From Streptomyces albus subsp. albus (GTDB lineage: Bacteria > Actinomycetota > Actinomycetes > Streptomycetales > Streptomycetaceae), in assembly GCF_000719865.1 (NCBI RefSeq), contig NZ_JOID01000010.1, forward strand, positions 62,001 to 126,000: a stretch of DNA of 64,000 nt, given 5' to 3'. Positions 24,857-32,905 of this stretch are shown here, piece after piece (within the stretch, counting starts at the first letter, position 1; each line of letters opens with the position of its first letter). A model generated the notes under the pieces. That model made no database searches. It saw only the letters and a program-made list of their open reading frames with translations, and was not told the DNA's origin. The position numbers and the translations under genes are program-made.

Positions 24857-25948
24857 TCAGACCGGCGGCCGCCGGAGTCCGTGCGGCCTCGTGTGCGAGA
24901 CCTCCAGTGGCCTGCCGGAAGGGGGGCGGCCGGGCGGCGGCGCGGTGCTGGCCCGGACCACCAGTTCGGTGGGCACCTCGATCCGGTCGTGCCGCAGTTC
25001 CCGTCCGGCGGCCAGGTCGAGCAGGAACTCCGCGGCGGTGGCGCCCATCCGCATCAGTGGCTGGCGGACGGTGGTCAGCGGCGGGCCGGACCACTGACTG
25101 AACGCCAGGTCGTCGAAGCCGACGACACTCAGGTCGTGCGGGACCCGCAGCCCCGCGGCGTGCGCCGCCTCGTACACGCCCAGCGCCTGGAGGTCGTTGG
25201 CCGCGAAGACCGCCGTGGGCCGGTCGGGCAGCCGCAGCAGCCCGGCCGCCGCGTCCCGGCCGCCTTCGTAGTACAGCGGGGCGGTGCGGAGCAGTTCCGG
25301 GCCGTGCGGCAGACCGGCCGCGTCGAGCGCCGCCCGGAAGCCGTCCAGCCGGGCCCGGCAGCAGAGCAGTCCGTCGGGACCGTTCACCATCGCGATGCGG
25401 CGGTGTCCGAGCTCCAGCAGGTGGCGTGCGGCGACCAGGCCGCCGTTCCAGTTGGTCGCGCCGACCGAGGGGACCGGGCGGCTGGGCTCACCGGTGGGGT
25501 CCAGGGCGACGAGCGGGATACCGCGGCTCGCCAACTGCGCCAGCCGGCTGCCGCCGAACTCGGCGGACACCGCGATGACTCCGAACGGACGGCGGGCCAG
25601 CATCTGCCGCGCCCAGACGCTCTCCGGCTCGTGGCCGTCCCGCTTCTCGGTCAGCGCCACCGCGAGGCCGTGCGGCCGCACCACCTGCTCGACGCCTCGG
25701 ATGATCTCCAGTGCCCACAAGCTGTCCAGCGCCTGGAACACGATCTCGACGATCGGGACCGTGTGAGCCTTCTCGTTCTTCCGGAATCCGTGCTCGCGGA
25801 TCAGTTCCTCGATCCGCCGCCGTGTGCCCGCCGATACTCCGGTGCGGCCGTGGATCACCTTCGACACGGTCGACGCCGACACCCCCGCGAGTTCGGCGAT
25901 GCGGGAAACGCTGATCTCTCCCCGCGGCCGTTCTGCTCCCTCTCCCAC
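24857..25948 (-). CDS. LacI-family transcriptional regulator
   Basis: 363 residues, GTG start with a weak ribosome site. Helix-turn-helix [20 protein letters not shown] (about 13-32), with linker [20 protein letters not shown]. The sensor domain contains [20 protein letters not shown] near the C-terminus. It resembles the xylan/arabinan-responsive branch of Streptomyces LacI proteins more than CebR. Convergent with the GH9 gene, 133 bp apart. A role in control of plant-polysaccharide genes is plausible, but the target is not shown. Confidence 0.88.
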   Translation of the reverse strand: MGEGAERPRGEISVSRIAELAGVSASTVSKVIHGRTGVSAGTRRRIEELIREHGFRKNEKAHTVPIVEIVFQALDSLWALEIIRGVEQVVRPHGLAVALTEKRDGHEPESVWARQMLARRPFGVIAVSAEFGGSRLAQLASRGIPLVALDPTGEPSRPVPSVGATNWNGGLVAARHLLELGHRRIAMVNGPDGLLCCRARLDGFRAALDAAGLPHGPELLRTAPLYYEGGRDAAAGLLRLPDRPTAVFAANDLQALGVYEAAHAAGLRVPHDLSVVGFDDLAFSQWSGPPLTTVRQPLMRMGATAAEFLLDLAAGRELRHDRIEVPTELVVRASTAPPPGRPPSGRPLEVSHTRPHGLRRPPV

Positions 25949-26072
25949 GGGGGAAGCCTACGGGACGCGGGCGGGGCCCCGGTCCTGTCCGCGGGGTCCT
26001 CCGCGCCGCCGGGCGGAGCCTGCGCCCGGGGGCGGGCGACGCCCTGCCGGGCGGTGGTGTGCGGACGGCGGA

Positions 26073-26103
26073 AGCCCCGGCGCACGTCCTGTGCGCCGGG
26101 GCT
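26073..26103 (-). terminator. Terminator of the etfB-etfA operon
   Basis: A 13-bp perfect stem (AGCCCCGGCGCAC and its complement) with a 5-nt loop starts 20 nt past the etfA stop. Confidence 0.75.
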
Positions 26104-26122
26104 CCGCGAGCCGCTGGAGGGC

Positions 26123-27085
26123 TCAGCCCTTGCGGGCCTTGACCTCCTCGGTCAGCTGCGGGACGACCTGGAAGAGGTCGCCGACGACGCCGTAGTCGAC
26201 CAGGTCGAAGATCGGGGCCTCGGAGTCCTTGTTGATGGCCACGATGGTCTTCGAGGTCTGCATGCCGGCCCGGTGCTGGATCGCGCCGGAGATGCCCGCC
26301 GCGATGTAGAGCTGCGGGGAGACCTGCTTGCCGGTCTGGCCGACCTGGTTGGTGTGCGGGTACCAGCCGGCGTCCACGGCGGCGCGGGAGGCGCCGACGG
26401 CCGCGCCGAGGGAGTCGGCCAGCGCCTCGATGACCGGGAAGTTCTCGGCACCGTTGACGCCGCGGCCACCGGAGACCACGATCGCGGCCTCGGTGAGCTC
26501 CGGGCGGCCGGTCGACTCGCGCGGGGTGCGCGAGGTGACCTTGGTGCCGGTGGCCTTGTCACCGAAGGTGACGGCGAGCTGCTCGACGGTCCCGGCGGCC
26601 TGGGCGGCCTCCGGAGCGGCCGAGTTGGGCTTGACGGTGATGACCGGGACGCCCTTGCTGACGCGGGACTTGGTGGTGAAGGCGGCGGCGAACACCGACT
26701 GCGTGGCCACCGGGCCCTCGTCGCCGGCCTCGACGTCGACGGCGTCGGTGATGATGCCGGAGCCGATGCGGACCGCGAGGCGGGCGGCGATCTCCTTGCC
26801 GTCGGCGGAGGACGGAACCAGGACGGCGGCCGGGGAGACGGCGGCGACCGCGGCCTCCAGCGCGTCGACCTTCGGCACGACCAGGTAGTCGGCGAACTCG
26901 GGGGCGTCGGCCGTCAGGACCTTCACCGCGCCGTACTCGGCGAGCACCGGGGCGGCGGTGTCGGCGCCGGGGCCGAGGTGCAGGGCGACCGGCTCACCGA
27001 TGCGGCGGGCGATGGTCAGCAGTTCGAGGGTCGGCTTGCGGACGGAGCCGTCCACGTGATCGACGTAGACGAGAACTTCAGCCAT
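26123..27085 (-). CDS. etfA: Electron transfer flavoprotein alpha subunit
   Basis: 320 residues, ATG at 27085 with CAGGAG upstream. N-terminal ETF domain begins [20 protein letters not shown]. The C-terminal FAD domain is complete: [60 protein letters not shown] and [20 protein letters not shown]. It carries FAD in the ETF heterodimer, taking electrons from acyl-CoA dehydrogenases and passing them to the quinone pool. Follows etfB by 55 bp on the same strand. Confidence 0.97.
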   Translation of the reverse strand: MAEVLVYVDHVDGSVRKPTLELLTIARRIGEPVALHLGPGADTAAPVLAEYGAVKVLTADAPEFADYLVVPKVDALEAAVAAVSPAAVLVPSSADGKEIAARLAVRIGSGIITDAVDVEAGDEGPVATQSVFAAAFTTKSRVSKGVPVITVKPNSAAPEAAQAAGTVEQLAVTFGDKATGTKVTSRTPRESTGRPELTEAAIVVSGGRGVNGAENFPVIEALADSLGAAVGASRAAVDAGWYPHTNQVGQTGKQVSPQLYIAAGISGAIQHRAGMQTSKTIVAINKDSEAPIFDLVDYGVVGDLFQVVPQLTEEVKARKG

Positions 27086-27140
27086 GGGAATGCTCTCCTG
27101 CGGATACGAGTCTGGATCGGGGTGGGTGCTGAAGCTCGGC

Positions 27141-27926
27141 TCAGATGAACTTCTGGCCGGCGAGGAACTCGGCGAGCTGCTTGCCGCCCTCGCCCTCGTC
27201 CTTGACGATCGTGCCCGCGGTGCGCGGCGGGCGCGGCGTGGCGTCCTCGACCTTGGTCCAGGATCCCTCGAGGCCGACCTCGTCCGCCTCGATGCCCAGG
27301 TCGGACAGGTCCAGGGACTCCACCGGCTTCTTCTTGGCGGCCATGATGCCCTTGAAGGACGGGTAGCGCGCCTCACCGGACAGGTCCGTCACCGAGACGA
27401 CGGCCGGCAGGGCGGCCTCCAGCTGCTCGGTGGCGGCGTCGCCGTCGCGGCGGCCGGTCACCTTGCCGTCCTCGACGGAGACCTCGGACAGCAGGGTCAC
27501 CTGCGGGACGCCCAGGCGCTCGGCGAGGACCGCCGGAAGCACGCCCATGGTGCCGTCGGTGGAGGCCATGCCGCAGACCACGAGGTCGTAGCCGACGTGC
27601 TCGACGGCCTTGGCCAGCACCAGCGAGGTGCCGATGACGTCGGTGCCGTGCAGGTCGTCGTCCTCGACGTGGACGGCCTTGTCGGCACCCATCGACAGCG
27701 CCTTGCGCAGCGCGTCCTTGGCGTCCTCGGGGCCGACGGTGAGCACGGTGATCTCCGCGTCGTCCGCGTCCTCGGCGATCTGGAGGGCCTGCTCGACGGC
27801 GTACTCGTCGAGCTCGGACAGCAGGCCGTCGACCGCGTCGCGGTCGGTGGTCAGGTCCTCCGCGAAGTGCCGGTCGCCGGTGGCGTCGGGCACGTACTTC
27901 ACACAGACAACGATCCTCAGGCTCAC
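27141..27926 (-). CDS. etfB: Electron transfer flavoprotein beta subunit
   Basis: 261 residues, GTG start. Typical beta-subunit pattern: RIVVCVKYVPDATGDRHF, NELDEYAVEQAL-like segment LSELDEYAVEQALQIAEDAD, AMP-binding loop VVCGMASTDGTMGVLPAVLA, and the C-terminal KGIMAAKKKPVESLDLSDLG recognition loop that docks on dehydrogenases. First gene of the etfBA operon. An AT-rich patch with an inverted repeat 110 bp upstream may be its operator. Confidence 0.97.
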   Translation of the reverse strand: MSLRIVVCVKYVPDATGDRHFAEDLTTDRDAVDGLLSELDEYAVEQALQIAEDADDAEITVLTVGPEDAKDALRKALSMGADKAVHVEDDDLHGTDVIGTSLVLAKAVEHVGYDLVVCGMASTDGTMGVLPAVLAERLGVPQVTLLSEVSVEDGKVTGRRDGDAATEQLEAALPAVVSVTDLSGEARYPSFKGIMAAKKKPVESLDLSDLGIEADEVGLEGSWTKVEDATPRPPRTAGTIVKDEGEGGKQLAEFLAGQKFI

Positions 27927-28035
27927 GCCGGCTCTCCTACCGCATCGTCTCTCATGAACTGCCTTGTGGGAGGCAGCATAGGCGCCTCCTCGGGCCGGAC
28001 CCCGTCCGGGACATCCCGCGCTCCCGGCAATATAT

Positions 28036-28047
28036 TACTCGCCAGTA
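28036..28047. promoter_or_regulatory. Inverted repeat upstream of etfB
   Basis: TACT-CGCC-AGTA within the AT-rich run TATATTACTCGCCAGTACA. The size and symmetry fit a TetR-type operator such as those that govern fatty-acid-oxidation genes in actinobacteria. The binder is unknown. Confidence 0.35.
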
Positions 28048-28171
28048 CACCCAGCCTGACGCCCGCGTGCAAGGGCGGTGAGCTGTGACCTCCGCTACGG
28101 TGTGCAACCGCACCGCACGGGTAGACGGGGCCGGTGCGCGGGCACAGCGGCGGCCCGCCTTCCCGCCCCGC

Positions 28172-28678
28172 TCAGTCCCGCAGACCGTTGAACCGACCGC
28201 CGTGGTAGACCAGCGGCCGTCCGGCACCGCCGGCGTCCCCCGCGACCACCTCGGCGACGACCAGGTGATGGTCGCCCGCGGGTGCGCGGGTGATGATCCG
28301 CCCCACCAGCCAGGCCGGCACGTCCTCCAGGACGGGAACTCCGTGCGGCCCGTACGACCAGCGGGTGGGCGCGGCGAAGCGGTCGGCGCCGCGGCGGGCG
28401 AAGGTCTCCGCGAGCTCCTGCTGATGCTCCCCCAGGATGTGCACCCCGATGTACCCGGCCTCGGCTATGACCGGCCAGCTCGACGAGGCCGTCCCCACCC
28501 CGAAGGAGAGCAGCGGCGGTTCGGCGGCCACGGAGGTCAGCGACGTGGCGGTGAACCCGGCGGGCCGGCGGGCGTGCGCGGTGATGACCGCCACACCGGC
28601 GGCGTGCCGGCGGAAGGCGGAGCGCAGGAGGCCGGTGGCCGCGACCGGGGACGTGTCGAGGTCGGACGAGGCCGTCAT
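28172..28678 (-). CDS. Flavin reductase-family protein
   Basis: 168 residues; ATG at 28678 with AAGGA 8 nt upstream (a TTG one codon earlier is less likely). Split-barrel flavin-reductase motifs: FRRHAAGVAVITAHARRPAG, FTATSLTSVAAEPPLLSFGV, YIGVHILGEHQQELAETFAR, GDHHLVVAEVVA and a C-terminal PLVYHGGRF. Such enzymes reduce FMN or FAD with NAD(P)H for a two-component monooxygenase, but no monooxygenase gene is adjacent. Confidence 0.88.
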   Translation of the reverse strand: MTASSDLDTSPVAATGLLRSAFRRHAAGVAVITAHARRPAGFTATSLTSVAAEPPLLSFGVGTASSSWPVIAEAGYIGVHILGEHQQELAETFARRGADRFAAPTRWSYGPHGVPVLEDVPAWLVGRIITRAPAGDHHLVVAEVVAGDAGGAGRPLVYHGGRFNGLRD

Positions 28679-28877
28679 CAAAGGGGTCCTTGGGTTGTAC
28701 GGAAAGGGCCGGGAAGGGGGACGGTTCAGCCGTCCGGGCAGAGCGCGCGGGCGCGCCGGGCGGGATCCGCCGGCATCCGGGGGTGGGGGGTTCTCGGCCG
28801 CATCACGCCAGCTTGACGAGGCGCGGCGCGCAGCGTCAAGGCCGCCCCGGCCGATGGGACCAGAGTCACGATCTTGG

Positions 28878-29207
28878 TCAGCGCACGGCTTCCCCGAGCG
28901 CGGCGATCACGTCGGCGCGGCGCGGAACACCGGCCGCGCGGCGGACGATCCGCCCGCCGGAGTCGAGGACGAGCACGGTGGGGGTGCTCTCGATGCCGAG
29001 GTCCCGCACGAGCTCCAGCCGCGCCTCGGCGTCCACCTCGACGTGCGCGACCCCGCCGACCATGCCCGCCACCGCGGCGAGGGTCCGCCGGGTGGCCCGG
29101 CACGGCTGGCAGAAGGCGGTGGAGAACTGGACGAGGGTGGCCCGTTCCCCCAGCTCCGCGCCGAGGTCCGCCGGCCGCAGGCGCCGTGCGCCGTCCTGGT
29201 CCCGCAC
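28878..29207 (-). CDS. Thioredoxin-family protein with CQPC active site
   Basis: 109 residues from a GTG at 29207 behind GGAGGA; the open frame upstream has no family signal. Thioredoxin fold with active site STAFCQPCRATRR (about 34-46), VAHVEVDAEARLELVRDLGI, cis-proline ESTPTVLVLDSGG. The CQPC dipeptide differs from the CGPC of classical thioredoxin, so redox potential and partners may differ. No signal peptide, so cytosolic. The 299 bp between it and the plsC-like gene hold only promoters. Confidence 0.85.
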   Translation of the reverse strand: MRDQDGARRLRPADLGAELGERATLVQFSTAFCQPCRATRRTLAAVAGMVGGVAHVEVDAEARLELVRDLGIESTPTVLVLDSGGRIVRRAAGVPRRADVIAALGEAVR

Positions 29208-29506
29208 TGTTCCGTCCTCCCCGCCGGCGGCCGCCGCCGGCCGCTCCGCCCACCGTCCGTGCCGGATGCAGCGTACGGACCGCCCCGCTGATTCCCGTAC
29301 CGGCCGCCGTCCCGGGGCGTACGGACCGCTGACCGGGGAAGGCACCCGGTGGAAGCCGGCGGGGCGGACGTGACGAGGATCTCCCGGAGAGACGCCCGGC
29401 GGGGTGGCCGTCGGGTGGCGGTATCGGGCACGATCGGCCGCAGCCGGAAACCTACGGCTCCGTAACTTCTCCGGGAGAACCTCCCGGATACAGAAGGGCC
29501 CCCCGC

Positions 29507-30235
29507 ATGGCAGAACTCGTCTATCCGCCGGTGATCGGTCTCGCGCGCACCATGTTCAAGGCGCTCGACCTCCGCATCGACATGCGGGGCACCGAGCACA
29601 TACCGCGGGAGGGGGGCGCGGTGCTCGTCAGCAACCACATCGGCTATCTCGACTTCGTCTTCTGCGGGCTGACGGCCCTCCCCGCGAAACGCCTGGTGCG
29701 GTTCATGGCGAAGGAGTCGGTCTTCCGGCACAAGGTGTCCGGGCCGCTGATGCGCGCGATGAAGCACATCCCGGTCGACCGCTCCCAGGGCGAACAGGCG
29801 TACGCGCACGCGCTGAAGGCGCTCCGCTCGGGCGAGATCATCGGGGTCTTCCCGGAGGCGACCATCTCGCAGTCGTTCACGCTGAAGACCTTCAAGTCGG
29901 GCGCGGCCCGGCTGGCGCAGGAGGCCGGAGTGCCGCTGCTGCCGATGGCCCTGTGGGGCACCCAGCGGATCTGGACGAAGGGCCGCCCGCGCGACATGGG
30001 ACGGAACCACATCCCCATCACCATCCGGGTGGGCGAGCCGGAGCCGGCCGACCCGGCGGACTCGGCCGCCAACGTCACCCAGCGGGTCAAGGTCCGGGTG
30101 CAGGAGCTGCTGGAGGCGGCGCAGCGCGCCTACCCGGTCCGGCCCAAGGGCCCGGAGGACACCTGGTGGGTGCCGGCGCATCTCGGCGGTACCGCGCCGG
30201 CCCCGGCGCAGGTCCGCTCCCGCGACGACGACTGA
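29507..30235 (+). CDS. 1-acyl-sn-glycerol-3-phosphate acyltransferase (PlsC family)
   Basis: 242 residues, ATG with AAGGG upstream. The four PlsC blocks are visible: catalytic NHIGYLD (about 43-49, NHx4D), FMAKESVFRHKVSGPLM, FPEATISQSFTLKTFKSGAA with the FPEGT block as FPEAT, and VPLLPMALWGTQRIW. It transfers an acyl group to the sn-2 position of lysophosphatidic acid or a similar lipid at the inner membrane face. Stands alone and convergent with the transglutaminase gene. Confidence 0.92.
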   Translation: MAELVYPPVIGLARTMFKALDLRIDMRGTEHIPREGGAVLVSNHIGYLDFVFCGLTALPAKRLVRFMAKESVFRHKVSGPLMRAMKHIPVDRSQGEQAYAHALKALRSGEIIGVFPEATISQSFTLKTFKSGAARLAQEAGVPLLPMALWGTQRIWTKGRPRDMGRNHIPITIRVGEPEPADPADSAANVTQRVKVRVQELLEAAQRAYPVRPKGPEDTWWVPAHLGGTAPAPAQVRSRDDD

Positions 30236-30244
30236 ACCGTCATC

Positions 30245-30286
30245 ACCTCCCGGCCCGGCCCGGTCACCGGGCCGGGGCCGGGAGGT
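30245..30286. terminator. Bidirectional terminator whose loop is a stop codon
   Basis: Arms 30245-30263 and 30267-30286 pair over 19 bp with a single bulged base. The 3-nt loop (30264-30266) is the TGA stop of the transglutaminase gene on the minus strand. It begins 9 nt after the plsC-like stop. Confidence 0.75.
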
Positions 30287-30881
30287 CTTCGGGGAGTTCC
30301 CCCGGCAGCCGGCGGAACAGCTCCTCCCGGCCGACGGCCGTGCGCAGGGCGCCCAGGACCGGGGGCGGCGGGGTCGCGTACAGGGTGCGGTAGTCGGTGT
30401 CGCCGCTTCCGGGCCGCACGGCGAAGGCCAGCCGTTCCGTCTCCGTGGAGAACTGGGCGTCCACGCCCGGTTTGTTGCCGCGCGGGTCCTGGCGGGCCCA
30501 GTGCCGCCGCCCGGGCAGCCGGAGCGCGACGAGGCCGTGGACGACACCGTCCAGCCGCTGGTAGCAGAGACCGGCGGGGATGCCCTCGGCCCGCAGCAGG
30601 GCCGTCAGGGCGTGGGACTTGGCGTAGCAGATGCCGGTGCGCTGCTCCAGCACGTCGGACGCGCGCCAGGTGACGCGGTCGTCCCCGGTGTCGGCGGAGT
30701 GCGGGACGGTGTCGCGGACGAACTCGAAGGCCGCGCGGGCGTACGCCTCCGGGGAGCCCGCACCGGCGCGCAGCCGGCCGGCGGTCTCCCGCACCAGGGG
30801 GTGCGTGTGGTCGATGACGTCGTCGGCGGCCAGGTACGCGGACGGGTCCGGGGAAGCGGGCCGCAGGTCGGGTGGGGTCAT
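30264..30881 (-). CDS. Transglutaminase-like cysteine protease-fold protein
   Basis: 205 residues. The transglutaminase core runs from FEFVRDTVPHSADTGDDRVT through the catalytic Cys in RTGICYAKSHALTALLRAEG (about 108-127), the His in VVHGLVALRLP, and the Asp in WARQDPRGNK. Cytosolic, no signal sequence. Bacterial members act as proteases, amidases or amide-exchange enzymes; the substrate is unknown. Ends inside a terminator hairpin shared with the plsC-like gene. Confidence 0.85.
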   Translation of the reverse strand: MTPPDLRPASPDPSAYLAADDVIDHTHPLVRETAGRLRAGAGSPEAYARAAFEFVRDTVPHSADTGDDRVTWRASDVLEQRTGICYAKSHALTALLRAEGIPAGLCYQRLDGVVHGLVALRLPGRRHWARQDPRGNKPGVDAQFSTETERLAFAVRPGSGDTDYRTLYATPPPPVLGALRTAVGREELFRRLPGELPEDLPAPAR

Positions 30882-31007
30882 GACCGGCAGCGTAGAAACG
30901 CGCCCGGCCGCGCGTCAATGCATTTGCGGCCGGGCGCATAACTATGCGGATATGCGGCTGCCGGGTCGATGCGGTCCGGCATCCGGTGCGGTTCGGCGCG
31001 GGAGCCG

Positions 31008-32126
31008 TCAGCCCCGGTCCATCTCCTCGGCCAGCGCGGCCGTGAAGGCGTCCACATCCGCCTCGGTGGTGTCGAAGGCGCACATCCAGCGGACGATGCC
31101 GGCCTCCTCGTCCCAGAAGTAGAAGCGGTGCCGCTTCTGCAGCCGTTCGGCGGCGTCCCGGGGCAGCCGGGCGAAGACGGCGTTGGCCTCCACCGGGTGG
31201 ACGATCTCCACGCCGGGCACCTCCCGGACGCCCGCCGCCAGCCGCTGGGCCATCGCGTTGGCGTGCGCGGCGCTCCGCTGCCAGAGGTCGCCGGAGAGCA
31301 GTGCCTCGAACTGCACGGAGACGAAGCGCATCTTGGAGGCGAGCTGCATCGACAGCTTGCGCAGATGCTTCATGGCGCGCACCGCGTCCGGGTTGAGCAC
31401 CACCACGCACTCACCGAACAGCAGGCCGTTCTTGGTGCCGCCGAAGGACAGCGTGTCCACGCCCGCGTCGGTGGTGAACGCGCGCAGCGGCACGCCCAGC
31501 GACGCCGCGGCGTTGGCGATGCGCGAGCCGTCGAGGTGGACCGTCATCCCGCGCTCGTGGGCGTGGTCACAGATGGCCCGGATCTCCTCGGGGGTGTAGC
31601 AGGAGCCGAGCTCGGTCGTCTGGGTGATCGAGACGACCTGCGGCTGCGCGCGGTGCTCGTCGTCCCAGCCGTACGCCTCGCGGTCGATCAGCGCGGGGGT
31701 GAGCTTGCCGTGCTCGGTGGGCACGCTCAGCAGTTTGAGCCCGCCGACCCGCTCCGGGGCGCCGCCCTCGTCCACGTTGATGTGCGCGCTCTCCGCGCAG
31801 ATCACCGCGCCCCAGCGCTCGGTCATCGCCTGGAGGGCGACGACGTTGGCGCCGGTGCCGTTGAAGACGGGGAACGCCTCGGCCCGGGGCCCCAGATGGG
31901 AGCGGAACACCTCCTGGAGATGGCCGGTGTAGGCGTCCTCGCCGTAGGCGGTCTGGTGGCCGCCGTTGGCGAGGGCCAGCGCCGCCAGGATCTCCGGGTG
32001 CGCGCCCGCGTAGTTGTCACTGGCGAAGCCGCGCGCCGCGGGGTCGTGGCGGCGCACGGCGTCGGGGCGGGCGGTTCCGGCCGCGCCGGGGTCACCGGAC
32101 TCGGTCAGGGTTGCGGGGTCAGCCAC
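31008..32126 (-). CDS. Low-specificity L-threonine aldolase
   Basis: 372 residues; GTG at 32126, overlapping the SDR gene by 22 bp. Fold-type I PLP enzyme of the beta-eliminating lyase family: FASDNYAGAHPEILAALALA, YGEDAYTGHLQ, NGTGANVVALQAM, HLDGSRIANAAASLG (Asp that pairs with the PLP nitrogen), and the Schiff-base Lys in LSFGGTKNGLLFGE. It splits L-threonine to glycine and acetaldehyde. Third gene of a coupled operon with DUF6421 and an SDR, so it may serve a specialised pathway and not housekeeping glycine supply. Confidence 0.92.
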   Translation of the reverse strand: MADPATLTESGDPGAAGTARPDAVRRHDPAARGFASDNYAGAHPEILAALALANGGHQTAYGEDAYTGHLQEVFRSHLGPRAEAFPVFNGTGANVVALQAMTERWGAVICAESAHINVDEGGAPERVGGLKLLSVPTEHGKLTPALIDREAYGWDDEHRAQPQVVSITQTTELGSCYTPEEIRAICDHAHERGMTVHLDGSRIANAAASLGVPLRAFTTDAGVDTLSFGGTKNGLLFGECVVVLNPDAVRAMKHLRKLSMQLASKMRFVSVQFEALLSGDLWQRSAAHANAMAQRLAAGVREVPGVEIVHPVEANAVFARLPRDAAERLQKRHRFYFWDEEAGIVRWMCAFDTTEADVDAFTAALAEEMDRG

Positions 32127-32905
32127 AGGCGCTTTCCGTTCACTTCCTCGGCGGGCCGCTCCCAGACGCCGGTGATGGCCTCGGCCAGCTCCTTGACGTC
32201 GGTGAAGCCCGCGAACTTCGCGTGGGGGCGCTCGGCACGCATCGCGTCGTGCACCAGCGCCTTCACCACCAGGATGACAGCGGCCGCGGGCAGCCCCTCG
32301 CCGTCCCCCTCCTTCCGGAGGGCGTCCGCGAGGGCCAGGGTCCACGCCTCGGCCGCGGCCTTGGCCGACGCGTAGGCGGCGTTGCCCGCCGTCGGCTTGC
32401 TGGCGCCGGCCGCGCTGACGAGCACGAAACGGCCCCTGCCGCTGCGGCGCAGCGCGTCGTGGAACGCGAGGGAGGTGTGCTGGACCGTGCGGATCAGCAG
32501 GTTGTGCAGGGTGTCCCAGTCCGCGAGGGGGGTCGCGGCGAAAGTCTTGCTGCCGCGCCAGCCGCCGACGAGGTGGACGAGGCCGTCGATCCGGCCGAAC
32601 TCCTTCTCGGTGCGGTCGGCCCAGGCGCGGGTCGCGTCCAGGTCGAGCAGGTCCACGGTCTCGCCGGTGACCGCTGCTCCGCCGTGGGCGTAGCGGGCGG
32701 CGTCCACCGCCTCGGCGAGCCGCTCCACGTCGGCGTCGGCGGCGACGACGGTGGCCCCCGCCTCGGCCAGCCGCAGCAGGGCCGCCCGGCCGGCGGGGCC
32801 GGCCGCGCCGGCCACCGCCACCACGGCGCCCTCCAGCGGGCCGTTGCCCGCGGTCTTCCCCACGCTGCCGTTCATCGTCGTCGCCTCCTCGTCCGTACCG
32901 CTCAC
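32105..32905 (-). CDS. SDR-family NAD(P)-dependent oxidoreductase
   Basis: 266 residues; the GTG start overlaps the DUF6421 stop as GTGA. Rossmann cofactor loop VAVAGAAGPAGRAALLRLAE, ADADVERL, LVHLVGGWRGSKTF, catalytic Ser in FVLVSAAGASK and Tyr/Lys in AAYASAKAAAEAW. The cofactor loop reads GxxGxxG, a variation on the usual TGxxxGIG. Middle gene of the DUF6421-SDR-threonine aldolase operon. Substrate unknown. Confidence 0.9.
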   Translation of the reverse strand: MSGTDEEATTMNGSVGKTAGNGPLEGAVVAVAGAAGPAGRAALLRLAEAGATVVAADADVERLAEAVDAARYAHGGAAVTGETVDLLDLDATRAWADRTEKEFGRIDGLVHLVGGWRGSKTFAATPLADWDTLHNLLIRTVQHTSLAFHDALRRSGRGRFVLVSAAGASKPTAGNAAYASAKAAAEAWTLALADALRKEGDGEGLPAAAVILVVKALVHDAMRAERPHAKFAGFTDVKELAEAITGVWERPAEEVNGKRLWLTPQP

